A stretch of 64,000 nucleotides of DNA from Choristoneura fumiferana (lineage: Eukaryota; Arthropoda; Insecta; Lepidoptera; Tortricidae), in the NCBI RefSeq assembly GCF_025370935.1, contig NC_133472.1, positions 20,057,740 through 20,121,739 on the forward strand, in the 5' to 3' direction. This document shows positions 20,925-30,723 of the stretch, piece by piece. Every line of letters begins with the position of its first letter. Position 1 is the first letter of the stretch. The translations under genes and the position numbers were made by a program. The notes below the pieces were generated by a model. It had not been told where the DNA came from and made no database searches. It worked only from the letters and a program-made list of their open reading frames with translations.

Positions 20925-21795
20925 TTATTGTGATAGTAGTTGACATTTACATTGGTACAATATGATATATTGATTGGTCCTGGTTGTATTGTGGTCTGGG
21001 TTTGAAGTTGAGCTTGATGCCATGTTTATATTTAATATTTCTTTGTTTTGAATGGAATTAAGAATGTGGTTTGACACATTAACCTTATTTTTCATTGATT
21101 CATCAATATCGCCTTCGGCGACTGCTGTGGACCTCCAGCCCCCGTGGCGTTTTAAAGTTGTTATATCACCGCCTGCATCTACCAGCAAAGCGGCCGATGT
21201 CCCGCGGAAGCAGTGTCCTGTGTACTCGTACATCTCAGCTTCCGGAAGATTCAAATAATTTGCTATGGTTTTTCCTAATGCTCCAAACTTATTGATGCCA
21301 ATGTGTTGGTTAGTGCATTTCCCAGCTGAGTAATTAATATTTTTTTTAATGCTGAGCAAGTTTTTGGGCGCAATTCCATGTATTTTTTACACAGGTCAAA
21401 GTAACTTCTAGTTTCTGTGAAAGAACGGTCCGTTTTTGTTTTTGTATTGCGGACAGTTACTAAAATGGTTTTATCAAAAATTTGAACATCACTAAAGTTA
21501 TGGGCGGCAAGCACCCACAACTCCAAATATTAGAGCCACCTGAAACAATATCAATGTCAAGTTCTCAATGTGCTAAGAGATATGTATATAGAAAACTTTG
21601 AGCATACATGACATCAATTTTTTTTACTCGTAAATTCCATTTAATACTTAAAACAAATTAAGTAAGTTATCTTTGACTGCAGATATAATTGATCCGGTGC
21701 CTCGTTTAGAAACTTGTATATTTCTTCGGGTGAAATGTATGCATTTACGATATCCGGCAGTGTTCATATCGTTCTCGGAGTCACTACTAGGTACT
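20925..21795 (-). pseudogene. Crypton-type tyrosine recombinase relic
   Basis: Minus-strand frames assemble a Crypton-like tyrosine recombinase. An N-terminal piece at about 21670-21760 reads DIVNAYISPEEIYKFLNEAP. Box I follows at about 21535 (VALIFGVVGACR, with the conserved Arg). After a shift come FDKTILVTVRNTKTKTDRSF, then NKFGALGKTIANYLNLPEAE and box II, YTGHCFRGTSAALLVDAGG (His and Arg of HxxR kept). The distal His is in LKRHGGW. The nucleophile position reads AEGDIDES where family members have Tyr, so the catalytic Tyr is Asp here. At least two frameshifts. It would have cut and rejoined DNA through a Tyr-DNA bond, but this copy cannot. A broken THAP gene lies 0.7 kb upstream on the same strand. 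Confidence 0.72.
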
Positions 21796-22087
21796 CATAT
21801 TTTCAACTAAAACTTTTCACAATTCTACTTTCGTAACAGCAAAAAAACAACAAACAATTCAAACAAATGAAAATGACAACAGTAATGGCGGCTACAAGAC
21901 GAATGTTTTTTTAAATCATAGACAAACGAATGAGGTCACTATTCTCATGTCACTCGAGATCAAATGTCGTGCGGATTATATTAAAAAACATACTGAATTG
22001 ACGTTTCGTATCGATAAGTGTGTTAATATCTATGGATACTAGAATAAAGACCCACAAGAGTTTTGACAGTTGTTCCAAATTTAAACT

Positions 22088-22117
22088 CATAACAGTACAA
22101 AAATCTGTACTGTTATG
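22088..22117. repeat. Perfect 12-bp-stem hairpin
   Basis: CATAACAGTACA and TGTACTGTTATG pair perfectly around AAAATC. A partial third copy (ACAGTACAGATTAAGTAC) follows. Confidence 0.5.
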
Positions 22118-22527
22118 ACATTACAGTACAGATTAAGTACAATACAGTAAAATTGGTTGTAATAATGCTGGTCATTTCCTACGGTTTTGGAATGCATTTT
22201 AGAGCACTAATGATATGTGCGTAGATAAAAGTACCTTACGGCACTAGACTGGCTGTTTGGAACAAAAAGCACGGCGCATCATTCATCAATATTCTTTTGA
22301 TACAACCCCTGTCACGGACGTCAACAAACTATAGTGAAAGGTTCACAAATCCGCGCCGTAAACAATTTTTTTGTGCACCGTTTTCTATGACGTTTTACTA
22401 ATAGACGCGTTTTATCAAAACAAAACGCCTTTTGTATTTGACATTATTATTGTCGTGTTATGTTGGTACACCTTACACAGTGTACCAACCTAACGCGGAG
22501 TAAAACGGGGAGGTTAGGGTAAAGAGG

Positions 22528-23790
22528 GCTATATCGGTAAGGTACTAAGAACTAATGAAAACAAAGCTTCAGTGAGATTTTTATTCACCTTTGAATTTGA
22601 ATTGCTTATTTTATTAAACATCCTGTTATGTAATTCGATTACTTGAGCTTTTAATTTTAATTCGTTGTATTGGTCCTCAGTAAAAAAACTTCTTTTTCTT
22701 AAGTTGTTGTACAATATCCTTTAAAGTGCAATTATTTTTTGCAAGCCTTTTATTTTTACGTATCAAATTATTATTTTTCGTCTGAAGTTTCCTTTTGTCT
22801 TGCTCAAGTTTTTTATTTTTCAACTTAAGATACTCTTTTCTCGGGCTGTTGAATATTGAATCCATATCTGATATATTGACTCGATCTAGACTTGATGGGG
22901 TCACAGAACGCTGTTGTTCTTCGTCATTCTGAAAGTATACGCATATAAATTCCCAAAATTTCAAAAGTTGCGAGCCCAGGCTCGAACCCATGACTTTTGC
23001 TTGGGAGGCCATATGTCAAACCACTACGCTACCATGGATTATCGGTGTGTTTCAACTGAGGCAGACCGGAGCGGAGACGTGCAGAATCGTCATTTTAACA
23101 TTACAAGGGGAGTGGAGCGAGAGGTAGATTTCAAACTTCAACTAATGAGATTGGTCGATTCTGCCCAACTACGCTCCGCTTGGCGCCAGTGGAAACGCAC
23201 TCTTATATCTAGTCTACATTTTTCACGTATATTAAAAATAACGTGCATAGATAACTCAATAACATTTACATATAAAATAATCTCATTAGAAAATTACCTG
23301 TAAAATAGGAACAGCTGATTTTTTTAGTCCTCGATGACGTTTGCCACTGATATATAAAGCTTCTGCACGAAAGTGTGCACAACACACTTTAGAATATATC
23401 GTTGGCATCCAATCATTTTCCCTCCTCTGTATTCTTATTATTTTCATCCATGTTTCCCTCTCCAAGCCTTGTTTTGGAAGTCTAGAACGATACGAAAATA
23501 TTTAACTAAGACCTAAAGTTAAATAAAGTGATTTATTTATCAAACACAGTATCGGTTTCACAATAATATTAAAAAATATAATATAAATTAAGTACAACAT
23601 GTACTTTGCACCCGATTTCCCTTTACTTGCTTTCTCGCTCACTATTACAGAAAGGGTCATTAGACGTCTCGCTCACATATTGTTTTCTTGTTATAATCAA
23701 ATTATCAACGAATTTTGTAAACAAAATCCATTATTTAAAAAATACGCACAAAGTGTAATTATTGCACTTTTTCATCACACAAGACGGCAT
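22528..23790 (-). pseudogene. THAP-domain protein with coiled coil, broken
   Basis: Three minus-strand pieces. A start at 23790 reads MPSCVMKKCNNYT (the C-x4-C of a THAP zinc finger), then meets a stop unless spliced. An exon at 23481-23298 (CTAG acceptor, TTACAG|GTAATT donor) reads LPKQGLERETWMKI, RRENDWMPTIYSKVCCAHF (Cys-x2-His), then HRGLKKSAVPIL, the AVPTIF-type end of THAP. An exon from 22928 (TTTCAG acceptor) reads NDEEQQRSVTPSSLDRVNIS and a Lys/Asn/Leu-rich coiled coil (KLKNKKLEQDKRKLQ, VQQLKKKKFF). There a one-base slip in a T run at about 22690 shifts the frame, and the protein continues as TEDQYNELKLKAQVIELHN to a stop near 22530. The stretch between the first Cys pair and LPKQ is short for a THAP, suggesting a deletion. 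It may be a P-element/THAP9-like relic or a host THAP gene copy. Confidence 0.68.
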
Positions 23791-23799
23791 TTTTGATGA

Positions 23800-25634
23800 G
23801 TGACAGTCGCTTGACGCATGTGTGACCGCTAGCGTGCTCAGAACGCAACTAAACATGAAGTTTGGCAATTGTCTAACTTTTCACTTGCCATACTGCGAAA
23901 GCTTATGCCATATCTACCTTAGTTTCTATATCATAGGCCGTTTTGATGTAAGAAACATGCAGTCTACACATAGATGTCGATGTTTTTACTACTTTTACTT
24001 ATTTGTTCCTACTATCTTAACAGGTGGACGAGGTTTTGGTGATATACCTATAGTGTACATAGAATTCATTCTGATGGTGAACAGAAACACTTCCGTTTTT
24101 GTTTATATGTCTGTGTGACAAAAACCTTGTACCTGCTGTTATCTACTGGGCTGGGGTATGACAGAAATAACAATAGAAACTATAAGCATATTACATAGTA
24201 ATAAATAAAGCAGGTAAAGAAAAACTCAATTGAACTACTTCTGTAGAAACAATAAAGCGTACATGGATGTATACTGAGCGGCAAAAAATCTCGCCCTAAA
24301 ATGTATGCAGAAATAGGTAATTTTGTATGTAGAGAAGGTCAAATTTCTATGCCGCTGAAATTATAAATGTACACGTATATAATGTACAACGTTGTGGGTA
24401 ATAGTAAAAGCTTTTCGGGACAGTGAAGTAAATAAATTATTTTAATTCTAGCCATGAGCATAGAAGTAATAAATGACTTATTCAAAAATAAATCCGTTAA
24501 ATCCGGAATTCTGACAGTGTAAATAAAACATGCGAAAAAAGCCGTCAGGCTCCAAATGAAAGAGATGAAACAAGAATGAAACGATTAGTGAGTGATTTAT
24601 TTCGCACTCAACCCGAGATTAAACCTTATGCTTTTTAAAATAAGGCTCAGTTTTCTAGTGTGTCCCATACATTTGGATATTTTAGCAGCTACGCTACCAG
24701 TGGTGGTGTGGAAGTTACGATACTTAAGTCGGCTTGAATGAACTTGGCAAGTATTTGGCGATGTCCATGCTCCAGTACATTTGTACACGATGGGGGTGGC
24801 CTGAGCAATTGGGATGTCCAAATTTTTGACAACACATAATAAATCGAAAACCATTTGGAGAAATAGGCTTTGTGAAGCGTTTTCAGGAATCTGATTCCAA
24901 AAATGTGATAAACTGAATTAAATAAACAAAATTTAAGTAATGACCCTCATTTGACCCCTGCAGTGGCCCGTCACAAAAGCAGTTATAAGGCAGGTCTACA
25001 CTCTTAAGCAAATTGACAGTTTGAAATGTTGCTGTCCTGCTTATAGTAGCAAAGAGTGACAAAGATAGAACTTTAATTACACGATGCGCACCCGGCTTTA
25101 AACAGTTGTCATTTATCGTAAAATCCGAAGTATTTCCGAGTATTTCCAAAGTATTTTTACAAATTAAATTATTAAATTACTACGTTACAACTGTTACAAG
25201 TAAATACAAAAGAATTTAAAAATCAGATTTTTTAATAAAAAATATCTATTAACTATCACGCCATTAAACAAACAGGAATAATCGAAGCTAAAAGAAGAGA
25301 AATAAATAAAACTATTTGTCAAGGTTCATTTAGGACTCTAAGCCGTGCTTGAATTATTGTCAAATTGTAATGCCACAGATTTTGTTATGTACGACCTGAA
25401 TTTTTCTAGGCAATGGAACGTGGCTGTCTCACTGTGACGACATCCAGCGTATTTCGTAAAAAATATATAAAAAAATTAATACTCATCCAAATTCAAAATC
25501 AAAGAAAATGGTATCTTAAAATATCCTATTCTTTCCAAAAATAAAATAAAAACTATAGGTTTTTTTTTTGGTGCGTACTTTATGACGCTGACTATACCAT
25601 CACATCACGCATCGGGGACCATAGACTTATTAGA
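23800..25634. other. Intergenic, no gene
   Basis: Several 80-98-codon frames on both strands lack any domain, and base composition does not change along them. No inverted repeat of note. Confidence 0.4.
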
Positions 25635-25925
25635 AACTAGCTTTTGCCCGCGACCCCGTCTGCGCAGAATTCAATTTGACGGTAAAACTTTTTCGACTCT
25701 TTTATTAAATACAACCGGCAACGGAGTTTTAAGCTGTTATAATGAATTTTAACATATCAAGTTTGATGATTCCAGTAATTATATTGAGGGTCCAGAGATA
25801 AAACCACTTCGAAGCAAATTCGTAATCCTCTTTATTCCTTATCCCGTGGGAATTTTAATAATCCGTTCTTATTACTTGTCTACGTCGTAAAAGCAACTTG
25901 AAAGCAAAAAGGCTCAGTCAGTAAA
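25635..25925 (-). repeat. Short dispersed repeat, degenerate
   Basis: Starts ACTAGCTTTTGCCCGCGACC with CCGTCTGCGCAGAATTCAA, a repeat end very common in Lepidoptera. The remainder is diverged (TTATCCCGTGGGAATTTT). Confidence 0.5.
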
Positions 25926-26082
25926 TTTATCAATCAGTCGATCAGGACGGTTAACAGGAAAGTTACGCAATTCAAGTACAATCATCGCTCCCCTTAAGTA
26001 AATTCGAAGGCAAATGTTAAAAATTCATTCAAGTGAAACATTTTTGCAGTGGGCAATAATTATACGTATACCCAAAAAAGAC

Positions 26083-26737
26083 AAAAAAACCGGACAAAAG
26101 CGTGTCGAACACGCCCAAAATAGAGTTTCGTAGCCATTACGAAAAATTAAGTAATATTTTTCTAAGGATTTCGTATTTCATACGGAGTCTTCTAAGTTTA
26201 GGTAAGTATATTTTATAGCTTAGGCTGCTATTTACTCTTAAACTACTTATAATTCTCAAGCAAACTTAGCCCTTATAGTTTTCCTTGAAAGTTTGATATA
26301 CCTACTTACTAACATTCTGATTTTTTTCAAATTTTTCCACCCACTTGTTTAGATTTTAGAGGGGGGGAGGGGGACGCTCGATTTTAATGAAAATTTGCAC
26401 TTTAAAGTTGAATATTTTGTAAAAAAAACACTGAATCGAAAAATCGTTTTAGCAACCTAATTATTTAAAAGACCTATCCAAACGATACACCACAATACAA
26501 GGTTGGATGAGAAAAAAAAATCACCCCCACTTTACGTCTATGGGAGGTACACTAAATCAATTTTTTTTTCAAATTTTTATTGTACCATTTTGTCGGCATA
26601 GTTTACATACATATTCGTGCAAAATTACAGCTTTCTAGCATTGATAGTCCCTGAGCAAAGCCGCGGACGGACAGACAGACAGACAGACATGGCGAAACTA
26701 TAAGGGTTTTTGCCATTTTGGCTCCGGAACGCTAAAA
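26083..26737 (-). mobile_element. Conserved ~620-bp dispersed repeat, copy B
   Basis: Reverse orientation of the unit at 19921. Begins AAAAAAACCGGACAAAAGCG, holds TTTACGTCTATGGGAGGTAC and (GACA)n, and ends GGCTCCGGAACGCTAAAAA. Confidence 0.7.
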
Positions 26738-27024
26738 AGAGAATTTTTGTCATTAAAATTGTTCAATTTACCAAAATGGTCATAACTAATCTAAATACAA
26801 TTCAATTGCGGACTTTTGAATCCATAGTGTTAGTATTTACAAATTATAATCTAATAGGATGGAGTTCTATTTTTAGGCTAGTAGCGTCCCCCACCACTGA
26901 TTTTTCTATCCTGGCTTGTTTACTGGCTAAATGTGGCCGGCGAAGCTAGTTTGCAGTTGGCTAGTAAGCAGGAACCATGCGTTTGGTTTGTTTTTCTACC
27001 GCGACGAGTTTTTCAGATTTTAAG

Positions 27025-28020
27025 ATGCCGAAACTAAGTACGCAGATTAATTTAAAGTTTGTACAACTGTACCGTGACCATGAATTGATAAGATATGACT
27101 ACCAAAGAACAAAAAGTAAAATTCAAATTAAAGAGCACCGCATTCTCAAGAACTGGCGAAAATTAATTAATCAACCCTGTCTTTCATCTTCTAGTTCGTC
27201 TAGTGCGAATTGGCAGAGTTTTCGAAGTAACTGTTTTAGTCGAATAGTGTTTTTCTTTCGCATGCAGTTCATTTTGGACGTGTGGTCACCTCATCACTCC
27301 AGTAAATGCTAGCTTTAAATAATAAGCCTCATGTTAACAGAACTAGCATGTTCCAAGCCAGCTCAGCAAGCCAGGACAGTTGAAGTAGAGAACTAGCTTA
27401 CTGTCCTAGCTTCAAAAACTAGCCTCGTGTAGCCAGGGCATAACCGTGCATGATACTTCACAAAAATCTGGATGACGCGTGTATTCGTTTTTCGAGACGC
27501 AACCGATACCAATCACGTGTGCAGGACGAGGATTTCGATTCAATTTTATTCGATAGGCAGCTATAAGAAGACCCACATGATGGGTAGAAAGATAAACTAG
27601 ATGATTATATTTATTACACAGTACCAGTTAATGTCTAGTGCCTGAGCCAGAAGAACGCCTTCTATCAGCGTTACCTGCATGATCTGTGCTTACGCTTCTT
27701 CAACCTTCTCTGGTGAGTCCATCAACTACATTTTTGCAGTCACCTGTGCCAATTGTTCCACAATGAGCATCTCCAGCTGAAAAATCAAGAAAATCTACTC
27801 CCGGGAATACACCCGCGGCTGTCCTTGAACAAACCACTACCCTCAGATAGTCTGATCCACCGACTCAAAGACAAACATCTGACGCGCGCGCCTCTGGAAG
27901 AAAACAAATTTCGCAGAAAAGCCACATAATTATATTTCATGCAGTTAGACCTGTCCAGACACTTGTCGAATACTATAATGACAATAACTACTAGAATAAC
28001 GATTTCTTCAAGTATGCGAG
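27025..28020 (+). pseudogene. Possible MADF-like gene relic
   Basis: The frame from 27025 begins MPKLSTQINLKFVQLYRDHE and continues with basic helices (KIQIKEHRILKNWRKLI), which vaguely recalls a MADF (Myb/SANT-like) DNA-binding domain. The aromatic core is poor. After about 300 bp without match, 27640-28020 is open over long pieces with Ser/Thr/Pro-rich content (PSLVSPSTTFLQSPVP, TPGNTPAAVLEQTTTLR) and then HAVRPVQTLVEYYNDNN, broken by stops. Linker-plus-tail layout is usual for MADF proteins encoded beside PIF transposases. Recurring CTGGCTA words around 26915-27430 hint at element ends. All of this is weak. Confidence 0.2.
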
Positions 28021-28070
28021 TGTAATGTAATACAAAATCAAAAAATAATGCAATACAAGTTTGTTCCTAT

Positions 28071-29225
28071 ATGATCATCGGGGATACTCAGTTCTTTGCT
28101 TTTTTGATACATTTTATAATAAAACCATTCTACCATTTAATAATGAAGAAACTCAAAATTGAGAAGGGGAAGGGGAAAGGGAAAGTGACAATGAATGAGA
28201 ATATAGTTCCTCATGATAATATAATTCAGGATGAATCTCTTTCAGATCTTTCAGGTCTGAAATTTGATCCTAATAAAATAGATCATCTTAGTGATACCAT
28301 GGTGTGCCAGGAAGATATTGGCACTCCTCCTCCTCCATCATCCAGTCATGTGGACAATCCAGGTGAACTCATGCGAGAATACAGGAAACTTGCTGATGAG
28401 AGTCCGGATCCTCTTGACAAATCAATTATGATCGTGTTTCAAAAGTCCAAGAAATTTTTGACAATACCCAAAGCGGACTTATGGGAGAAATACTGTTCGC
28501 TTGTTGCAAAGTCTGGTTCCAATTTTCCTGTTATTAAGGATGCTCTAATCGGAGCCTCCAAATCTAATGTGGATGCCTTGTACTGGGCAATACACACAGG
28601 GTTGATCTCTTATCAGGCCGCAGCTTCTACAAACGCCTCAAAGGCTGTGGCAGATATATCCAACACTGCATCCTCATTATTACAAATGCTCGATCAAGCC
28701 CATCGCCAACACAAGTCGTCCCAAGAAAGTATGGAGCATTTTACTGTAGCCATCGGGGCACTGGGATCCTCCATCACTGGTTATATGAAACAGATAGACA
28801 CAAAAATACTTGCAGCCTCTTCTCTTAGTGACAAAAAAGAGACCCATCAGCCCACTCCATCAGTTGACTCGATGGCGACATCGGCAAGACAAGCTCCTAC
28901 AGAGATGATGTTTAGTTGTGAGTGTTCTTATCTTTGTAAAATGGGTGTACTTACCATTGATGCATATGGGTGTGTATCTTTTTCTTCAAGAAATCAAGAT
29001 GGTGCGTATATCGCTAGATTGATCGAGTCTGGGATCCCATTGAGAGGCCTCAGCAAGGTTCTGAATAGAGACCTTGAGAAGTTGGCTCTTTATTTGATGG
29101 AGAGACCCTCTCTATTGGTGGATTATCAAGCTAAATCAAAAGAACAAAGACTCAATATAGTGAAGGGATTAATATCTCTGCCTGCTAAGTCCGGGCAATG
29201 GAAGATCTTTTTAGAGGACTCCTAA
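28071..29225 (+). CDS. Intact orphan ORF, 384 codons; possible virus-derived gene
   Basis: The longest single-exon frame without a repeat-family match. Possible starts are the first ATG, codon 25 (28143) or codon 41 (28191). The first 24 codons are hydrophobic and look unlike the rest, so 28143 or 28191 is likelier. From codon 41 the product has an acidic, disordered start (NENIVPHDNIIQDESLSDL), a Pro/Ser patch (TPPPPSSS), a helical middle (PKADLWEKYCSL), a heptad-like helix over residues ~200-250 (ADISNTASSLLQML, HFTVAIGALGSSITGYMKQI), a Ser/Thr/Pro linker, and a compact C-terminal part (PLRGLSKVLNRDLEKLALYL). This layout resembles phosphoproteins of negative-strand RNA viruses, which makes an endogenous viral copy conceivable. 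I cannot confirm it by sequence. No introns, no signal peptide and no zinc finger. The absence of any stop suggests recent acquisition or selection. Confidence 0.6.
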   Translation: MIIGDTQFFAFLIHFIIKPFYHLIMKKLKIEKGKGKGKVTMNENIVPHDNIIQDESLSDLSGLKFDPNKIDHLSDTMVCQEDIGTPPPPSSSHVDNPGELMREYRKLADESPDPLDKSIMIVFQKSKKFLTIPKADLWEKYCSLVAKSGSNFPVIKDALIGASKSNVDALYWAIHTGLISYQAAASTNASKAVADISNTASSLLQMLDQAHRQHKSSQESMEHFTVAIGALGSSITGYMKQIDTKILAASSLSDKKETHQPTPSVDSMATSARQAPTEMMFSCECSYLCKMGVLTIDAYGCVSFSSRNQDGAYIARLIESGIPLRGLSKVLNRDLEKLALYLMERPSLLVDYQAKSKEQRLNIVKGLISLPAKSGQWKIFLEDS

Positions 29226-30587
29226 TCCTCAAAGTATTACACTCTTTGAAATTATTTTATATCTTATTATAATGTACTAACAACAACTATTACAGGCGAA
29301 AACATGACATGTACTTCTAACGAGTAGGGTTGAATTTATGAAGCTTATTGGTGTACACATACCTACATAATATTAATGGGATGTTTTCAATACCTGATAT
29401 TACAAAACGTTAAACAATATTGATTGGTAGTAATAAATGTTGATGTTATTAAGTTATTAGAAACTGGTGTTTTTATTGTGTTGTGTTACTAAGTGTCACG
29501 ATCGTGCATTTTACAAATTATTCCTGAGACGCACGACCGTGCACGCGATTTTCCTGAAAATTAAGCATTACCGGGTTTTTTTTCACTATGTATTTTTCTC
29601 AGACCCCTTAAACCATCAGTATTAACAAATATAAATTTGTCTTTCGAATTTCATGACTACTTTCTCGGTTGCGAAGGGTTGTATACTCCGGGTAGCCCTG
29701 TGTATATGTATTTACGAAACTGAATCTACCGAAATCCCTCGTGGAAAAAACGCGTATCTACTACACCTTAGGTACTTTGCGTAACTAAAGTAACATACTA
29801 AACATTTTTTAAAAGGTGCATGGAAAAGGGGGTAAGTGTATTTACGACCCAGACTCTCAAAAGCAGCCTGCGTAGCAATGATTTAAGTTAAATTATGATT
29901 TTTTGTAATGTGAATGTCGAAGTATTTGGCGATGTATGTACATTTACCACACTTAGTGCATGTATATTTTCTTTGTAATAAAATACGTAGTTCAATGTTT
30001 TTTTTTATAACTTTTTTGTTTTTAAACCTAAATTTTTTAAATTTACACACAAGATGTATTTTTTCATCCTTGATCGGTGGTCACTATGTTTTACGCGTTT
30101 CTGCACGAAGGGTGCGATTTAATTTTATTTTTAAATCTACTTGAAATACGAGTCTTTTTCAACAAAAAAAAACACGTCTAATAGAAATAAAAAACTCCGA
30201 GCTATGCTCAGTTGCCCAGATATTTATATTAAAATTGGCAAAAATGAGTCGCGATGGATTATGAATACTTAAAAATATAGGTAAGTATCGTACGTAGACG
30301 ATATGAGTATCCATTTGGAAATAAACTGCTTAAATACAATTCACATGTTAGAAACCTTACACTTAACTACTTATTAGTTATTCGTGGGTGTATTCCCATT
30401 ATTCCTATCTTTGCGAAGAATACTGAGAATACATCTATTATTACGATGTATGTAGTAGATAGATGCCTTAGAGTTATTAAGACGAGATACATAATGTTTT
30501 TTCATAAATGTTTGTATAAAATTATACTAAAACTACAACAGACTGCTGTTATTTATACTGTCCTATGTTATCTATAAGCGTACAAGT
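29226..30587. other. Intergenic, no gene
   Basis: AT-rich. No poly(A) tail or direct repeat that would mark a retroposed copy is visible right after the orphan ORF. Confidence 0.4.
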
Positions 30588-30723
30588 TACAGTCGAGTTC
30601 ATAAACTTGTGTTCAAAAACTTGATCAAAAATATCTGAACACGACTCTATTGTTAACGGCGTACAAGCGTATTCAGATGTTTATGATCAAATTTTTGCTC
30701 ACAAGTTTATGAACTCGACTGTA
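30588..30723. mobile_element. Palindromic MITE, family B-like
   Basis: 136 bp. TACAGTCGAGTTCATAAACT at the left is matched by AGTTTATGAACTCGACTGTA at the right, with pairing continuing inward for about 50 bp per arm with scattered mismatches. TA at both ends. The TACAGTCGA terminus is shared with the elements at 33375 and 34716. Confidence 0.8.

Noticed and set aside
23822..24118. 98-codon + ORF
   Set aside because: No start context, domain or compositional change; typical of chance frames in this region.
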